Counted from the stretch's first letter, positions 51,611-61,156 are shown. The stretch: 64,000 nucleotides of DNA from Branchiostoma floridae (GCF_000003815.2 NC_049983.1:22346809-22410808); one strand, 5' to 3'. Program-made: numbers and translations. Notes: generated by a model not told the origin, from the letters alone.

Positions 51611-53128
51611 TCCCTAGATGAAGTTGAGAAAGCCATTGGAAAGCTTAAGCCAGGCCTTGCTGCTGGTGCAGATGGTATCCCACCAGAGTTGCTGCTGAAG
51701 GGAGGCCCAGCTGTGGTTGCCTGGCTGCACGCACTAATCGTCAGCATTTGGCGAACCGGGAACATCCCTACAGACTGGCGCCTTGGTGTTATCCTCCCAT
51801 TCTGGAAGAAAGGGCCCAGGGATAACTGCGGCAACTATAGAGGAATCACTCTGCTCAGTGTACCAGGAAAGGTCCTTGCCCATATCCTCCTGGCAAGACT
51901 ACGCCCCCTACTCCTGCAGAAACAACGCCAGGAACAGAGCGGTTTCACCCCAGGTCGGTCTACGGTGGACAGAATTCTTACTCTCAGGATCCTGGCAGAG
52001 TTAAGGAGGGAGTATAGAGAACCACTCTATGCAACGTACGTCGACCTTAAACAGGCCTTCGACTCTGTGGACAGAGCTGCACTGTGGAAAATCCTGAAAA
52101 TCCTTGGCGTTCCGTCCAAACTCCTGGGTCTTCTCTCCTCCCTGTACTCAGACACGGTCTCGTGTGTGAGGGTGAATGGCCAAACGTCTGATGTTTTTGA
52201 AATTAACAGTGGGGTAAGACAAGGGTGCGTGCTTGCGCCCACCATCTTTAACACAGCAATCGACTACGTCATGGTTAGGACTGTGACCCAGAGTTCCTGC
52301 GGTGCCAATTATGGCAGGGTTAGGATCACAGACCTTGACTATGCCGATGATGTAGCTCTCCTGGCAGAGCTGCTGGAAACTCTCAGTATAGCACTCCAGC
52401 ACATGGATGCAGCAACAAAGCCACTTGGTCTTATGATTAGCTGGCAAAAGACCAAGGTACAAAGCCTGTGTGATTACGAACCTCCCCCAGAAAACCAGGT
52501 TATCAACGGCCAGGAAGTGGAAGCTGTCAACAAATTCAGCTACCTGGGAAGCACCATCACCTCGGACTGCAGGTGCATTGCAGACATACAGGTACGCATC
52601 GGTCGGGCGGCTGCGGCTATGGCAAATCTGGCAAACATCTGGTCAAATAAACAACTCTCCATCCAGACAAAACTCAATCTATATAATAGCTTAGTTCTTT
52701 CCATCTTGCTCTATGGATCTGAGGCATGGACACTAACTGCATCCTGGGAGCAACATCTTGACGCTTTTGACACAAAGTGCCTACGTCGCATCCTTGGGCT
52801 GCATTGGTATGACTTTGTCCCAAATACCACAGTGCGTCAGATGACGAAGCAACCCCCCATCTCTCAACTGATCAGGTCCGCCAGACTACGGATTTTTGGC
52901 CATCTTGCTAGGTCATCACCTCTGTCCGAACCGGCCAGGCTCATCCTTGAACCGACCCCAAGGTGGAGAAGGCCAAGAGGGAGGCCCCGCATGAAATGGC
53001 TGGACCAGCTAACATCAGACCTGGCAGCTGTGAACATGGACCTCCCCACTGCCTGGCAGGCTGCCCAGGACAGGTCTTTCTGGAGAAGATGTCGAGGCGC
53101 TACGCTCCCAGGAGCAAGCGGGTTGTGA
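51611..53128 (+). CDS. LINE reverse transcriptase, C-terminal 500 codons (no start)
   Basis: The frame is open from the 5' junction; the first in-frame residues of the element are SLDEVEKAIGKLKPG, AGADGIPPELL. From the TTG at 51689 counted as 1: YRGITLLSVPGK at 50-61, QSGFTPGRSTVDR at 83-95, catalytic D119 in VDLKQAFDSVD, GVRQGCVLAPT at 175-185, and DLDYADD with D220 and D221. The thumb and C-terminal region follow with YLGSTITSD, LLYGSEAWTLT, LRRILGLHWYD and RRPRGRPRMKW. The protein ends at a TGA (53126-53128). The endonuclease and the N-terminal RT blocks are absent. In an active element this polypeptide would prime and copy its own RNA at the nicked target. Clade assignment between RTE and I/Nimb is uncertain. 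Confidence 0.85.
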   Translation, partial: SLDEVEKAIGKLKPGLAAGADGIPPELLLKGGPAVVAWLHALIVSIWRTGNIPTDWRLGVILPFWKKGPRDNCGNYRGITLLSVPGKVLAHILLARLRPLLLQKQRQEQSGFTPGRSTVDRILTLRILAELRREYREPLYATYVDLKQAFDSVDRAALWKILKILGVPSKLLGLLSSLYSDTVSCVRVNGQTSDVFEINSGVRQGCVLAPTIFNTAIDYVMVRTVTQSSCGANYGRVRITDLDYADDVALLAELLETLSIALQHMDAATKPLGLMISWQKTKVQSLCDYEPPPENQVINGQEVEAVNKFSYLGSTITSDCRCIADIQVRIGRAAAAMANLANIWSNKQLSIQTKLNLYNSLVLSILLYGSEAWTLTASWEQHLDAFDTKCLRRILGLHWYDFVPNTTVRQMTKQPPISQLIRSARLRIFGHLARSSPLSEPARLILEPTPRWRRPRGRPRMKWLDQLTSDLAAVNMDLPTAWQAAQDRSFWRRCRGATLPGASGL

Positions 53129-53139
53129 GTGTGAGTGAG
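51611..53139 (+). mobile_element. APE-type LINE (RTE/I-like), 5'-truncated, open frame
   Basis: The element begins inside the reverse transcriptase gene and ends 11 bases after its stop codon in GTGAGTGTGAGTGAG, a short tail typical of LINEs that end in simple repeats. It is flanked by a perfect 12-bp duplication. The frame is uninterrupted, which together with the exact duplication indicates a recent insertion. It landed in the MITE at 51503. Truncation at the 5' end means it cannot be autonomous. Confidence 0.9.
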
Positions 53140-53230
53140 TAATACTTCAAGGTATGACTTAGAAGACGACAAAATACACAAAAAGTAAGAAATCAGTTCT
53201 TTATCTCTGAAATTCGTTGAGTATCTTTCT
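53140..53230. mobile_element. Right target duplication and right half of split MITE
   Basis: TAATACTTCAAG (53140-53151) followed by GTATGACTTAGAAGACGACA and AATCAGTTCTTTATCTCTGA, the right side of the 243-bp MITE. Its terminal repeat is missing where the 53245 repeat begins. Confidence 0.8.
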
Positions 53231-53244
53231 TTAGTAGAAGATTT

Positions 53245-53795
53245 TTACCTCCATGAAGATGGAGGTATTGTTGCTACATTGGTTTCAGTCTGGAGCTTAT
53301 GTGGGGGATATCTCAAGAACCCTAGAAAGGTTTGCAATGGTTTTCGGTGGGTGGGTAGGTGTGAGTATGGTGATGTTGCAGGTGGATTTTGCACCACCTG
53401 TTGGTTGACCCTGGTACCGCAGCAAAACGTTTTGTGTCATATTTTTGCACCTGGACTTGCTGTGGTGTTGATTTTTATGTGGTGGGTAGGTGTATGGCGG
53501 ATGTTGATTTTCTGTGAATTTCCGCCTTGTAGCTGTTTGTTGTGGATCAGCAGGAGTGTTTGTTTTGTGGATGTTTGTGTGTGCAGCGAAAGCAGTGGAT
53601 GGGTTGCGATGAGATTCGTAACGCGGTTAGGTGTTGTGGTCGTGAAGGTCGTTGTGCACTTTTTGGCCTCCTGGTGGTTGACCATGGTACCTAAGGTGTT
53701 TTATTTTTATGTTTTAAGCAATCTTGTGTGAAGAACCTTAAGATGGATTGCAATGATTTATGAGGTGTTAGATAGTTCTTGTGCTCCAGAACAAG
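53245..53795 (-). repeat. 560-bp dispersed repeat, copy 2 (inverted)
   Basis: It begins at the plus-strand TACCTCCATGAAGATGGAGG and ends near CATAAATCATTGCAATCCATC (minus strand). The open frame shared with copy 1 is preserved here over 82 codons despite many substitutions. Confidence 0.75.
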
Positions 53796-54117
53796 CTACA
53801 TTAGCTTGGACCCCTTAACACTTAGTTGTTGGCAACAATGCCCCTGCAATTCCTAAACTGTCGAGGAGCATAACGCAAGAAGGGAATTATGGATATTTTT
53901 GGTATGTAGGTAGCTTAGACAAAGATGTGAAGTGAAATGTATCGAAGTGAAATGTACATTATGAAAAGTAGAGGACATTTCATCAATTGATGAGAATATT
54001 TTATCATAGTAGTTGTTTTAATGTATCTCTTGTTCCTGTGACATGATGTAGTTTTGACATTTGACAAATGGAAGGTTGCTTGTGACATCAGGACAAGGTA
54101 TGACAAAGGTTCAGCCC

Positions 54118-54650
54118 CCTCCTTGGTGCTGAACACTATCAATATATGAGCAACTAAGTCTGTCCTTGGTGTTGAACACTATCAATACATGAGCAACTAC
54201 CTCTGTCCTTGGTGCTGAACACTATCAATACATGAGCAACTAAGTTTGTCCTTGGTGCTGAACACTATCAATACATGAGCAACTAAGTTTGTCCTTGGTG
54301 CTGAACACTATCAATACATGAGCAACTAAGTTTGTCCTTGATGCTGAACACTAACAATACATGAACAACTAAGTCTGTCCTTGGTGCTGAACACCATCAA
54401 TACATGAGCAACTAAATAAGTCCTTGGTGCTTAACAATATCAATACATGGGCAACTAAGTCTGTCCTTGGTGCTGAACACTATCAATACATGAGCAACTA
54501 AGCCTGTCCTTGGTGCTGAACACTATCAATACATGAACAACTAAGTCTGTCCTTGGTGCTGAACACTATCAATACATGAACAACTAAGTCTGTCCTTGGT
54601 GCTGAACACTATCAATACATGAATAACTTAGCCTGCCATTGGTGATGAAC
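54118..54650 (+). repeat. 43-bp minisatellite, 12-13 copies
   Basis: The unit is CTGTCCTTGGTGCTGAACAC followed by TATCAATACATGAGCAACTAAGT. Copies differ by one to four bases; two central units are more divergent (AACAATATC, CTAAATAAG). Confidence 0.9.
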
Positions 54651-54694
54651 ACTATGATAGTAAGTACGTCTATTCATGTTGCAAGTGCAAAATG

Positions 54695-55620
54695 GAGCAA
54701 GGATTTTGGGGACCATCCATTTCACATGGCGTGGGAGGAGAGACCATCCACTCCACAAGGGTAAGGTAAGGGAGGAACCATCCGTTTCACGAGGGGTAAG
54801 GGTTGGGTAAGGGAGGGACACATGGGGTCAAAGCTTCTGGGAAGGGGAACTTGCCATATAAATATGGATGTATGGGAAGTATGGGACCAACCATTTCAGA
54901 TGAATTAAGGGTGTGAGAAAGGGGGGCTATCATTCTACCTGGGGGTAAGGGTCTAAGAAGAAAGGCTATCTGTTTCATGTCGAGCAAAGGGCCGGGGAAG
55001 GAAGAGACCAACCATTCCACATTGGGACCATCCCAGGGTTGTAGCCATTGATATGTAAAGATATAAAAAAAAATGAAACCCATTTGTTCTTCTTCACCAA
55101 AACAGATGCCATTGAACAGCTTAGCCTACAAGCAAAATTTGCACCTCAAAATGCAGGAAATAGTGTTTCAGAGGGTCTTGATTTAAACATTTTCTGGGAA
55201 CCAGACCCTCTAAAAATGACGTCACGCCATGCCTTCGGTGCTCGATAGGATTCCCATTAAAAATCAAGGGGACTGAAAATGATTTCAGGCTGGCTACAAC
55301 CCAGGACCATCCATTTTACACGGGGTAAAGATCAAGCTAGGGAAGAACCAGTCACTTCATATGGGGTAATGGCTTTGGGAAGGGGGCGTCCATTTAACAG
55401 GGTAAAGAATACAGAAAGGGACCAAAGATCTGGGACGGGATCATCCAGTTCACATGGGGTTAAGGATCTGGACAAGGGCCATGGTATTAAATGCTCTTGG
55501 AAAGGGGGCAAACATGGAAACAATGGTAGGAGAGGGGGACCAATCACTTCACACATGGGATTAAGGGTATGGGAAGGGGGCCATCCAATAAACATGGGCG
55601 TAAGGGTCTAAAAGGGGAAA
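54695..55620 (+). repeat. Purine-rich degenerate tandem repeat (GGACCATCCATTTCACA)
   Basis: Units of about 50-60 bp contain GGGACCATCCATTTCACATG, GGGTAAGGGTCTGGGAAGGGG with strong variation. The array is interrupted at 55033-55303 by a hAT-type insertion. Related units in reverse orientation appear at 63790-63930. Confidence 0.75.
55033..55303. mobile_element. 271-bp hAT-type MITE, probable 8-bp duplication
   Basis: Ends CCAGGGTTGTAGCCA and, on the minus strand, TGGGTTGTAGCCA. GGACCATC lies at 55025-55032 and again at 55304-55311. The host repeat itself contains GGACCATC, so the duplication could partly reflect the repeat. CAGGGTTG termini fit hAT. Confidence 0.7.
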
Positions 55621-55657
55621 GCCATAAAACGATTACAACACAACTGATTTCAAACTG

Positions 55658-55663
55658 TTTATT
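55658..55663 (-). terminator. Candidate polyadenylation signal of gene 2
   Basis: AATAAA on the minus strand in TTTGAATAAACAGTTTG, about 990 bases after the last supported exon of gene 2. Confidence 0.4.
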
Positions 55664-55669
55664 CAAAAA

Positions 55670-56240
55670 GAACAGATGAATGCAAAGTGTACACATACGT
55701 ACAATGTACAAAGCCACACAGTAAAAAAATGCTCTAGCACTAAAGCTAAATAAATCGAACTAAAACTTAACATCTACCCATTTAGGTAAACAATTATCCT
55801 CACTCTAGGACACGGTATGCAACAGAGCCTAGAATCAGTAAATGTCGACATTGCCAGTACATGGTATAGTGGTAGATTGGAGCCTTTGTACGTAAAGAAT
55901 CATAGAAATCTTTTATGCGGTCTTAAGGTTAAGGCTTTGAGCTGATTGTTAGTGTTACAAACATATGTTGTATTAGTCTGTGTGTATGGTGCGGTTAGTC
56001 TGTTAGTGTGAGTGTGTGTGTTTGTGTTAGTGTAAACGTCAGCCTAAGCCTTAGGTTGGGAAATTTCCAAAGGACTGATTTAAAAGGCTACAAACAACCT
56101 CTACACAATAAACGGACAATGTTGACATCTACTTAACTAAACTGTAGACCACTTATGTACAAAAATACAAGCTTAACTACATATATCTAACATCGTCATA
56201 TAGATTATGGCTGTAAGATGACACACTTTGCATTTTATTT
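55670..56240 (-). other. Putative 3' untranslated region of gene 2
   Basis: AT-rich with no exon-like frame, lying between the last supported exon plus a MITE and AATAAA. A GTGTGAGTGTGTGTG run lies near 56005-56020. Assignment as untranslated sequence is inferred from position only. Confidence 0.3.
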
Positions 56241-56243
56241 GAT

Positions 56244-56595
56244 TGATTCAGTTTCTGTGGTTGTGTCGATACTGAGAAGTCGAGTGTTTCTAAAGGACCA
56301 AAGATCAAATAGGCTTTTGAAGCACCTGTCTTTCTTTCTGGTCCGTGTCGTTCTCTTAGTTCGGGACCCAAGATAGCGACACAAAGCAGATTATGTAATG
56401 GTCCAGGTTCCCGACAACCACTGACCACGACATAAAACAGAAATGACAACAGATGATGATTAACCAGGAAAGTTCCTGTTTTATAAAGAACAGAATTTAC
56501 AGTAACTGGTTGGGTACGATCAGGGCCATCGACACAGTCACAGAAACCAAATCAGTCACACATCGGGCCTGTACAACACAGAAGCGGGTTGAAGT
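56244..56595. mobile_element. TIR element (GCTTCAGTCTGTTTCTG family), truncated copy
   Basis: GATTCAGTTTCTGTGGTTGTGTC, TCGGGACCCAAGATAGCG, TATGTAATGGTCCAGGTTCCC and GACAACCACTGACCACGAC match the copies at 58059 and 59466. The left terminus is missing. Confidence 0.65.
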
Positions 56596-56650
56596 CCTGA
56601 GTGCATCTTTCTGGACGTCTCCGTGGAGATGGCATCAGGCAGCCTCTCAC

Positions 56651-56716
56651 CAGGATAAGTCCAAACATGAGCGTTGCAGCTGCAGTTGTTCAGGGCTTGA
56701 TGTCACCAACAAGATA
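56651..56716 (-). CDS. Gene 2 exon, motif ILLVTSSPEQLQLQ
   Basis: An AG before 56716 (GCTTCCAG) and GTGAGAGG after 56651. The frame that fits the preceding exon reads ILLVTSSPEQLQLQRSCLD, LSW. A second possible acceptor lies ten bases upstream. GTGAGAGG and the following ATCTCCAC are shared with the copies at 26.1 and 62.1 kb. Confidence 0.4.
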
Positions 56717-59700
56717 CTGGAAGCTCCTGAGAGATGTCGCATTCCAAACTTGTTGTACCTGCAGGAAAATGAACAGCAAACAATTATGACGAGATAGACC
56801 AACAATATTTTGCTGTTTTGGAATCAAAACACTTCGAAATTTGGCTCAAGTTTGGCTTATGTTCTTTCCAGGAGCAGAAATGGTGGCAGAAATCATGCAG
56901 AAGACGTCAAGAGAATACTGGTAAAAGTAGAGGTTATTAAACTGATCTTATCTGATCAAAGTTGGTATAAACTGTTCAACATCAGTGACACACTGTATTA
57001 GCGGTGTGAGTTGTACAGGATACTCACAGTTGTGTTAATCCAGTCAACAGCCTTCTTGTTTGCTTCCTTCTTCCAATGATAGCGAACAGGTTCACATGCA
57101 GGGCCGGGACGTATGCACGCATCAGCTTCCTCACAGCTAATTTTGAAAAACAAAAGAAAACTCTACTAAGCATTGTTCAGGTTCAGGCATTGAACTTGTC
57201 AGCTAAAGATTGCTATCCTATATCCTATTACTGTTTTCATACAATACAGTACAGCACAGCACCTTGTCATATGTCTCGGAAAGACTGAATGCCTCCTTGG
57301 CTCGGTGATGCACTGGATGTTGATCAGCACTTTCAGTGACAGGCGATTGACAGCTCAATTCTCCCAAGCTCCTTTCCTCACTTACGGCGTTCAGGCGTTT
57401 CTAACAAATCGGTAAAAGAAACAGCCATGCATGATTTGCCTCAACACCACTGCAACAAACACACAAGGTACAGATAACAATGTTTACAAACATTTTTCCA
57501 CTTCACAAACAGTCAAACCGTAATACAAATGTATTCATATACTTCAAAGTAATAGAAAAGACTCTTCTACTGAAAGTCTAATTGTTTAGTTACCAAAATT
57601 GACATTGAAACTGTAAACTTAAACTTATTAACGCAAATGAAAAAGTCATCCATGGACAAATACCGTTGTCTTCACTTAAAAACTGTGTGCTTTCACAAAA
57701 TACGGTACGATACCTTGCATATGTGTTGGAAGACTGAATCCCCACTCGGTCACGTCCGGTACCTTCCTTCGCCAGTCCTCGCCTCCCTTTCCACGTCCGG
57801 ACATTTCTTCTTACGGTGCGATGATCCTCGGTAGAAAAGAAAAGATGGAAATGACTTTTGGCTCAGAAATATAGGAAATATACCTTACACGTAAGTTAAA
57901 GTACAGAAAGTTAACTTGGTTTGTGATTAAAATTTCCTTTCTAGATTTATCGTGGAAAAAGTGGGATGAATTTATGTGTAGTAACGATTGAGTGTGCTTT
58001 GATGAAATCCCAAGTAATGTTGACGTTTGTTTCGGTTTAAATTTCGAGAGCTATGGCTGCTTCAGTCTGTTTCTGCGGTATACAAGCCCGATGAATGGCT
58101 GATTCGGTTTCTGTGACTGTGTCTACGCCGAGAAGTCGACGAATTTCGACAGGAATTGACTACTGATATCAAATATGTTCTTCAACCACATGCCGTCCTT
58201 TCTGGCCTGTGTTGTTCTCTTGGTTCGGGACCCAAGAGAGCAACACAAAGCAGATTATGTAATGGTCTAGGTTCCCGACAACCACTGACCACGACATAAA
58301 ACAGAAATTACAACAGATGGTGACCCAGGGAAGACCCTGTTTTGTAAATAACAGAATTTACGCACAATAACTGACCGAATACAATCCGGTCATCAACAGT
58401 CACAGGAACCAACAGAAACAAAAATCAGCCACACACCAGGCATGTACACCACGGAAACAGACTGAAGCCTTAACTGCAAAAAGAGCCTCCCGTTTACAAA
58501 ATGCACGTCCGAATATCTACCAGAAACATCCCTTGGTATGTCAACAAAACACACTCAATTCATTTACTTTCTATCGTGCCTATGACAAGTTAGTCCCAGT
58601 CCATATCTGCAAGATGTTACCATTTTAACCCCATAAGACACATTAGTACTTAACTTGAACCTTGTAGCTGCAGTTGATCCGGGAATGATGGCACCGATAA
58701 GCTCCTATAAGAAAAAAAAGTGAATAAGGTGCAGATTTAACGTTTTGTTTTGGTGATAAATAATGCACAAATCGGTAGAAGAAAAAGCCATGCATGATTT
58801 GCCTCAACACTGCTGCAACAAACACACAAGGTACGGATAACAATGTTTGCGACCAATTTTTCCACTTCACAAACAGTCAAACCGTAATACAAAGGTATTC
58901 ATATACTTCCTTCAATACAGAGTCAGATAAGTACGTAATAGAAAAAAAGACTTTTCTACGGAGTGTATAATTGTTTAGGTACCAAAATCAAAATTGATAC
59001 TGTAAACTTAAGCTTACCAACACCAATGAAAAAGTCATAATCACTCATCAATATGGCCAAAGACTGTTGTCTTACAATTAAAGAATGTGTGCTTTCACAC
59101 AATACGGTACGATACCTTGTCATGTGTTGGAAGACTGCGAATCTACATTCGGTCACGTCCGGTACCTTCCTTCGCCAGTCGTCGCCTCCCTTTCCACGTC
59201 CGGACATTTCTTCTTACGGTGCGATGATCCTCGGTAGAAAAGACGAGACGAAAATGAATTATTTTGGCTCAAACATATAGGAAATATACCTTACACGTAA
59301 GTTAAAGTACAGAAAGTTAACTTGGTTTGTGATTAGAATTTCCGTTCTAGGTTTATCGTGGATAAAGTGGGATGAATTTATGTGTAGTAACGATTGAGTG
59401 TGCTTTGATGAAATCCCAAGTAATGTTGACGTTTGTTTCGGTTTAAATTTCGAGAAGCTATGGCTGCTTCAGTCTGTTTCTGTGGTATACAAGCCCGATG
59501 TATGGCTGATTCGGTTTCTGTGACTGTGTCTACGTCGAGAAGTCGACTATTCTACAGGAATTGACTACTAATATCAAATAGGTTCTTCAACCACATGTCG
59601 TCCTTTCTGGCCTGTGTTGTTCTCTTGGTTCGGGACCCAAGAGAGCAACACAAAGCAGATTATGTAATGGTCCAGGTTCCCGACAACCACTGACCACGAC

Positions 59701-61156
59701 ATAAAACAGAAATTACAACAGATGGTGAACCAAGGAAGACCCTGTTTTGTAAAGAACAGAATTTACGCACAATAACTGACCGAATACAATCCGGTCATCA
59801 ACAGTCACAGAAACCAACAGAAACAAAAATCAGCCACACACCAGGCATGTACACCACGGAAACGGACTGAAGCCTTGGCTGCAAAAAGAGCCTCCGTTTA
59901 CAAAATGCACGTCCGAATATCTACCAGAAACATCCCTCGGTATGTCAATAAAACACACTCAATTCATTTACTTTCTATCGTGCCTATGACAAGTTAGTCC
60001 CAGTCCATATCTGTAAGATGTTACCATTTTAACCCCATAAGACACATTAGTACTTAACTTGAAAATTGCGGCTGTAGTTGATCCGGGCTTGATGGCACCA
60101 ATAAGATCCTAGAAGCAAAAAAAATAAGGAGGAGTTGGAGGTGAATAAGGTGGAGGCGGAATAACGTCTTATTTTTGTACTGAATAAGGCACAAGGTTGC
60201 CTTACATGTAAGTTTTTTTGCATCCTCTGGCGGTCACAAAAGAATTGAATGTTAACGTTACCGATTATTTAATTATTGGACTAATGATAACCTGTACAAG
60301 ACGTATAAACACAAGAAGGCATTGACTAACCTGTTGTCTCAAGCAGCCGCGATGTTGTTCTGTGCTGGGACGCTGCGACGTGAGTCCTTCACCTGGCGCT
60401 GGCAGACGAGTGGCGGGGTTTCATGCAAATAAGAACAGGGGCAGGTCTTTGATTCGCTCAGTCTGCAAAATTTATCATTTTCTTGACCAATCACAGACCA
60501 GTGATCTTTTTGGTGGGGTTTCATGCAGATAAAAACAGGGGCAGGTCTTCGATTCGCCCAGTCTACAAAATTTATTAATTTCTTGACCAATCACAGACCA
60601 GTAATCTTTTTCACCTGTGTTGGGCACGCGTTTGTTAGCTTTTCCAGACCACGGCATTGCCATGCGATTCTTGATTCATGCGAGACCGTAACCGCTTCGT
60701 CTCGCACCGCCGAACGCAAGGGACAATGGTTGCCGACGAGAGACGCCAATCTTTACCGTAGCCGTAGGTGTTTCACGATAACGTCCGGCGAGACAGACGA
60801 CAAGCCCTGCTTATCTATGTAGGTGGACTTTATTAATTCATTGCTGTTTATCAGAGGTGCCCAGTTCTAATTGTGTGCCACTTTTCCACTTACCGCTGGG
60901 CAGCCGTTGAATCTTTCTGTGTTTGTTGCAGCGGTGGCGAGACAGTTGACAGTTTTCCGATGCCGGAAAAAAAATCTACCGGTACTTCACGACACGTTCC
61001 GGGAGACGTCGGGAGAATCTTCGGGTTCTGATCTTTGAGGACATCCGCGGTGCTCAAAACAACAGACTGACGACTATGCCTTTCCCGGACATTTGACAAG
61101 GTATAGAAGCTGTGTTTGTAGTATACAGGATTTTCATTTGACGTCATCTTCGCCAT
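56651..61156 (-). CDS. Gene 2: spliced gene with ILLVxSSPxQLQxQ exons (model)
   Basis: Exon chain on the minus strand: 61156-60894, then 60108-60059 (or the duplicate 58704-58655), 57136-57028 and 56716-56651. All junctions are GT..AG and the phases (2, 1, 2) fit throughout. The protein would start MAKMTSNENPVYYKH, continue with a Ser/Thr-rich 87-residue first exon, then R-ILLVPSSPDQLQPQ, then a basic/hydrophobic segment (VRKLMRAYVPALHVNLF, IIGRRKQTRRLL), then ILLVTSSPEQLQLQ. Reading through the last donor gives CLDLSW and a TGA, so this may be the last exon. The repeat of one motif in two separate, phase-compatible exons is the main support. Family and function are unknown. Confidence 0.45.
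57028..57136 (-). CDS. Gene 2 exon (109 nt)
   Basis: CAAAATTAG precedes 57136 and GTGAGTATCC follows 57028. In the phase set by the 50-nt exon it encodes VRKLMRAYVPALHVNLFAI, IGRRKQTRRLLTGLTQ. Another frame is also open (CEEADACIRPGPACEPV, RYHWKKEANKKAVDWINTT), and on its own it would be a good soluble-protein exon. The sequence alone does not decide. Confidence 0.45.
57714..57804 (-). CDS. Candidate alternative exon (MSGRGKGG frame), copy 1
   Basis: ATG at 57802-57804 opens MSGRGKGGEDWRRKVPDVT and reaches a GTATCG donor after 57714. Another frame is open across the same segment (VRTWKGRRGLAKEGTGRDR). The twin at 59116-59207 differs by a few bases. The histone-like first eight residues are taken as coincidence. 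Confidence 0.25.
58059..58468. mobile_element. TIR element, copy in duplication unit 1
   Basis: GCTTCAGTCTGTTTCTGCGG, TATACAAGCCCGATGAATGG, CTGATTCGGTTTCTGTGACT at the left. On the minus strand GCTTCAGTCTGTTTCCGTGG, TGTACATGCCTGGTGTGTGG, CTGATTTTTGTTTCTGTTGG at the right. The interior contains the pair GTTCTCTTGGTTCGGGACCC / GGGACCCAAGAGAGCAAC. Confidence 0.75.
58655..58704 (-). CDS. Gene 2 duplicate 50-nt exon, motif SLSVPSFPDQLQLQGS
   Basis: CTTATAG precedes 58704 and GTTAAGTAC follows 58655. The frame matching its twin gives SLSVPSFPDQLQLQGS. Because the length is 3n+2, using both twins in one transcript would break the frame; they could only be alternatives. Confidence 0.4.
59116..59207 (-). 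CDS. Candidate alternative exon (MSGRGKGG frame), copy 2
   Basis: ATG at 59205-59207; MSGRGKGGDDWRRKVPDVT followed by ECRFAVFQHMT to a GTATCG donor. Unlike the first copy, the competing frame here contains a TAG, so the MSGRGKGG frame is the one that stays open in both copies. Confidence 0.3.
59466..59873. mobile_element. TIR element, copy in duplication unit 2
   Basis: The same element as 58059-58468, carried along by the tandem duplication rather than independently inserted. Confidence 0.75.
60059..60108 (-). CDS. Gene 2 exon (50 nt), motif ILLVPSSPDQLQPQFS
   Basis: TTCTAG precedes 60108; the donor is GTTAAGTAC after 60059, weaker than GTAAGT. After the base completing the codon from exon 1 it encodes ILLVPSSPDQLQPQFS. 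Its length and boundaries are the same as those of 58655-58704, produced by the tandem duplication. Confidence 0.45.
60425..60640. repeat. 110-bp tandem duplication
   Basis: AAAACAGGGGCAGGTCTT, GATTCGC.CAGTCT, CAAAATTTAT, TTTCTTGACCAATCACAGAC, CAGT.ATCTTTTT occurs at 60430-60515 and 60533-60615. On the minus strand each copy carries an acceptor-like AG followed by CTGAGCGAATCAAAG / CTGGGCGAATCGAAG. The second is open through CPCSYLHETPPLV to QNNIAAA and a TGA at about 60339, an alternative exon 2 in phase with gene 2 exon 1. Confidence 0.7.
60894..61156 (-). CDS. Gene 2 exon 1 (start codon)
   Basis: ATG at 61154-61156 in TCCAACATGGCG, a near-ideal initiation context, opens 87 codons that end against GTAAGTGG with two bases of the next codon (CG). 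Composition is ordinary soluble protein: VYYKHSFYTLSNVRERHSR, VVLSTADVLKDQNPK, VDFFSGIGKLS. The surrounding 60.65-61.15 kb is richer in CpG than its flanks, as expected for a promoter-proximal exon. A degraded copy of its 3' half is at 61.61-61.68 kb (minus). Confidence 0.5.

Larger units (their letters stand above)
57406..60125. repeat. Tandem segmental duplication, two units of about 1.36 kb
   Basis: CAAATCGGTAAAAGAAACAG at 57406 and CAAATCGGTAGAAGAAAAAG at 58767 begin near-identical units. They share the MSGRGKGG segment, TTATCGTGGA.AAAGTGGGATG, a TIR element, AATGCACGTCCGAATATC and the 50-nt exon. Divergence is a few percent by eye, with small indels (for example near 58.70 and 60.11 kb). 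Confidence 0.9.

Noticed and set aside
54118-54650. CRISPR-like 43-bp repeats
   Set aside because: Head-to-tail minisatellite without spacers.
56177-56449. 90-codon minus-strand frame as a gene 2 exon
   Set aside because: It lies inside the TIR element shared with 58-60 kb and 62.5 kb and has no splice boundaries.
57714-59207. MSGRGKGG at the start of two frames, as in histone H4/H2A
   Set aside because: Only the first eight residues agree; the following DWRRKVPDVTE has no histone-fold similarity, and the exon has a splice donor while core histone genes are usually intronless.
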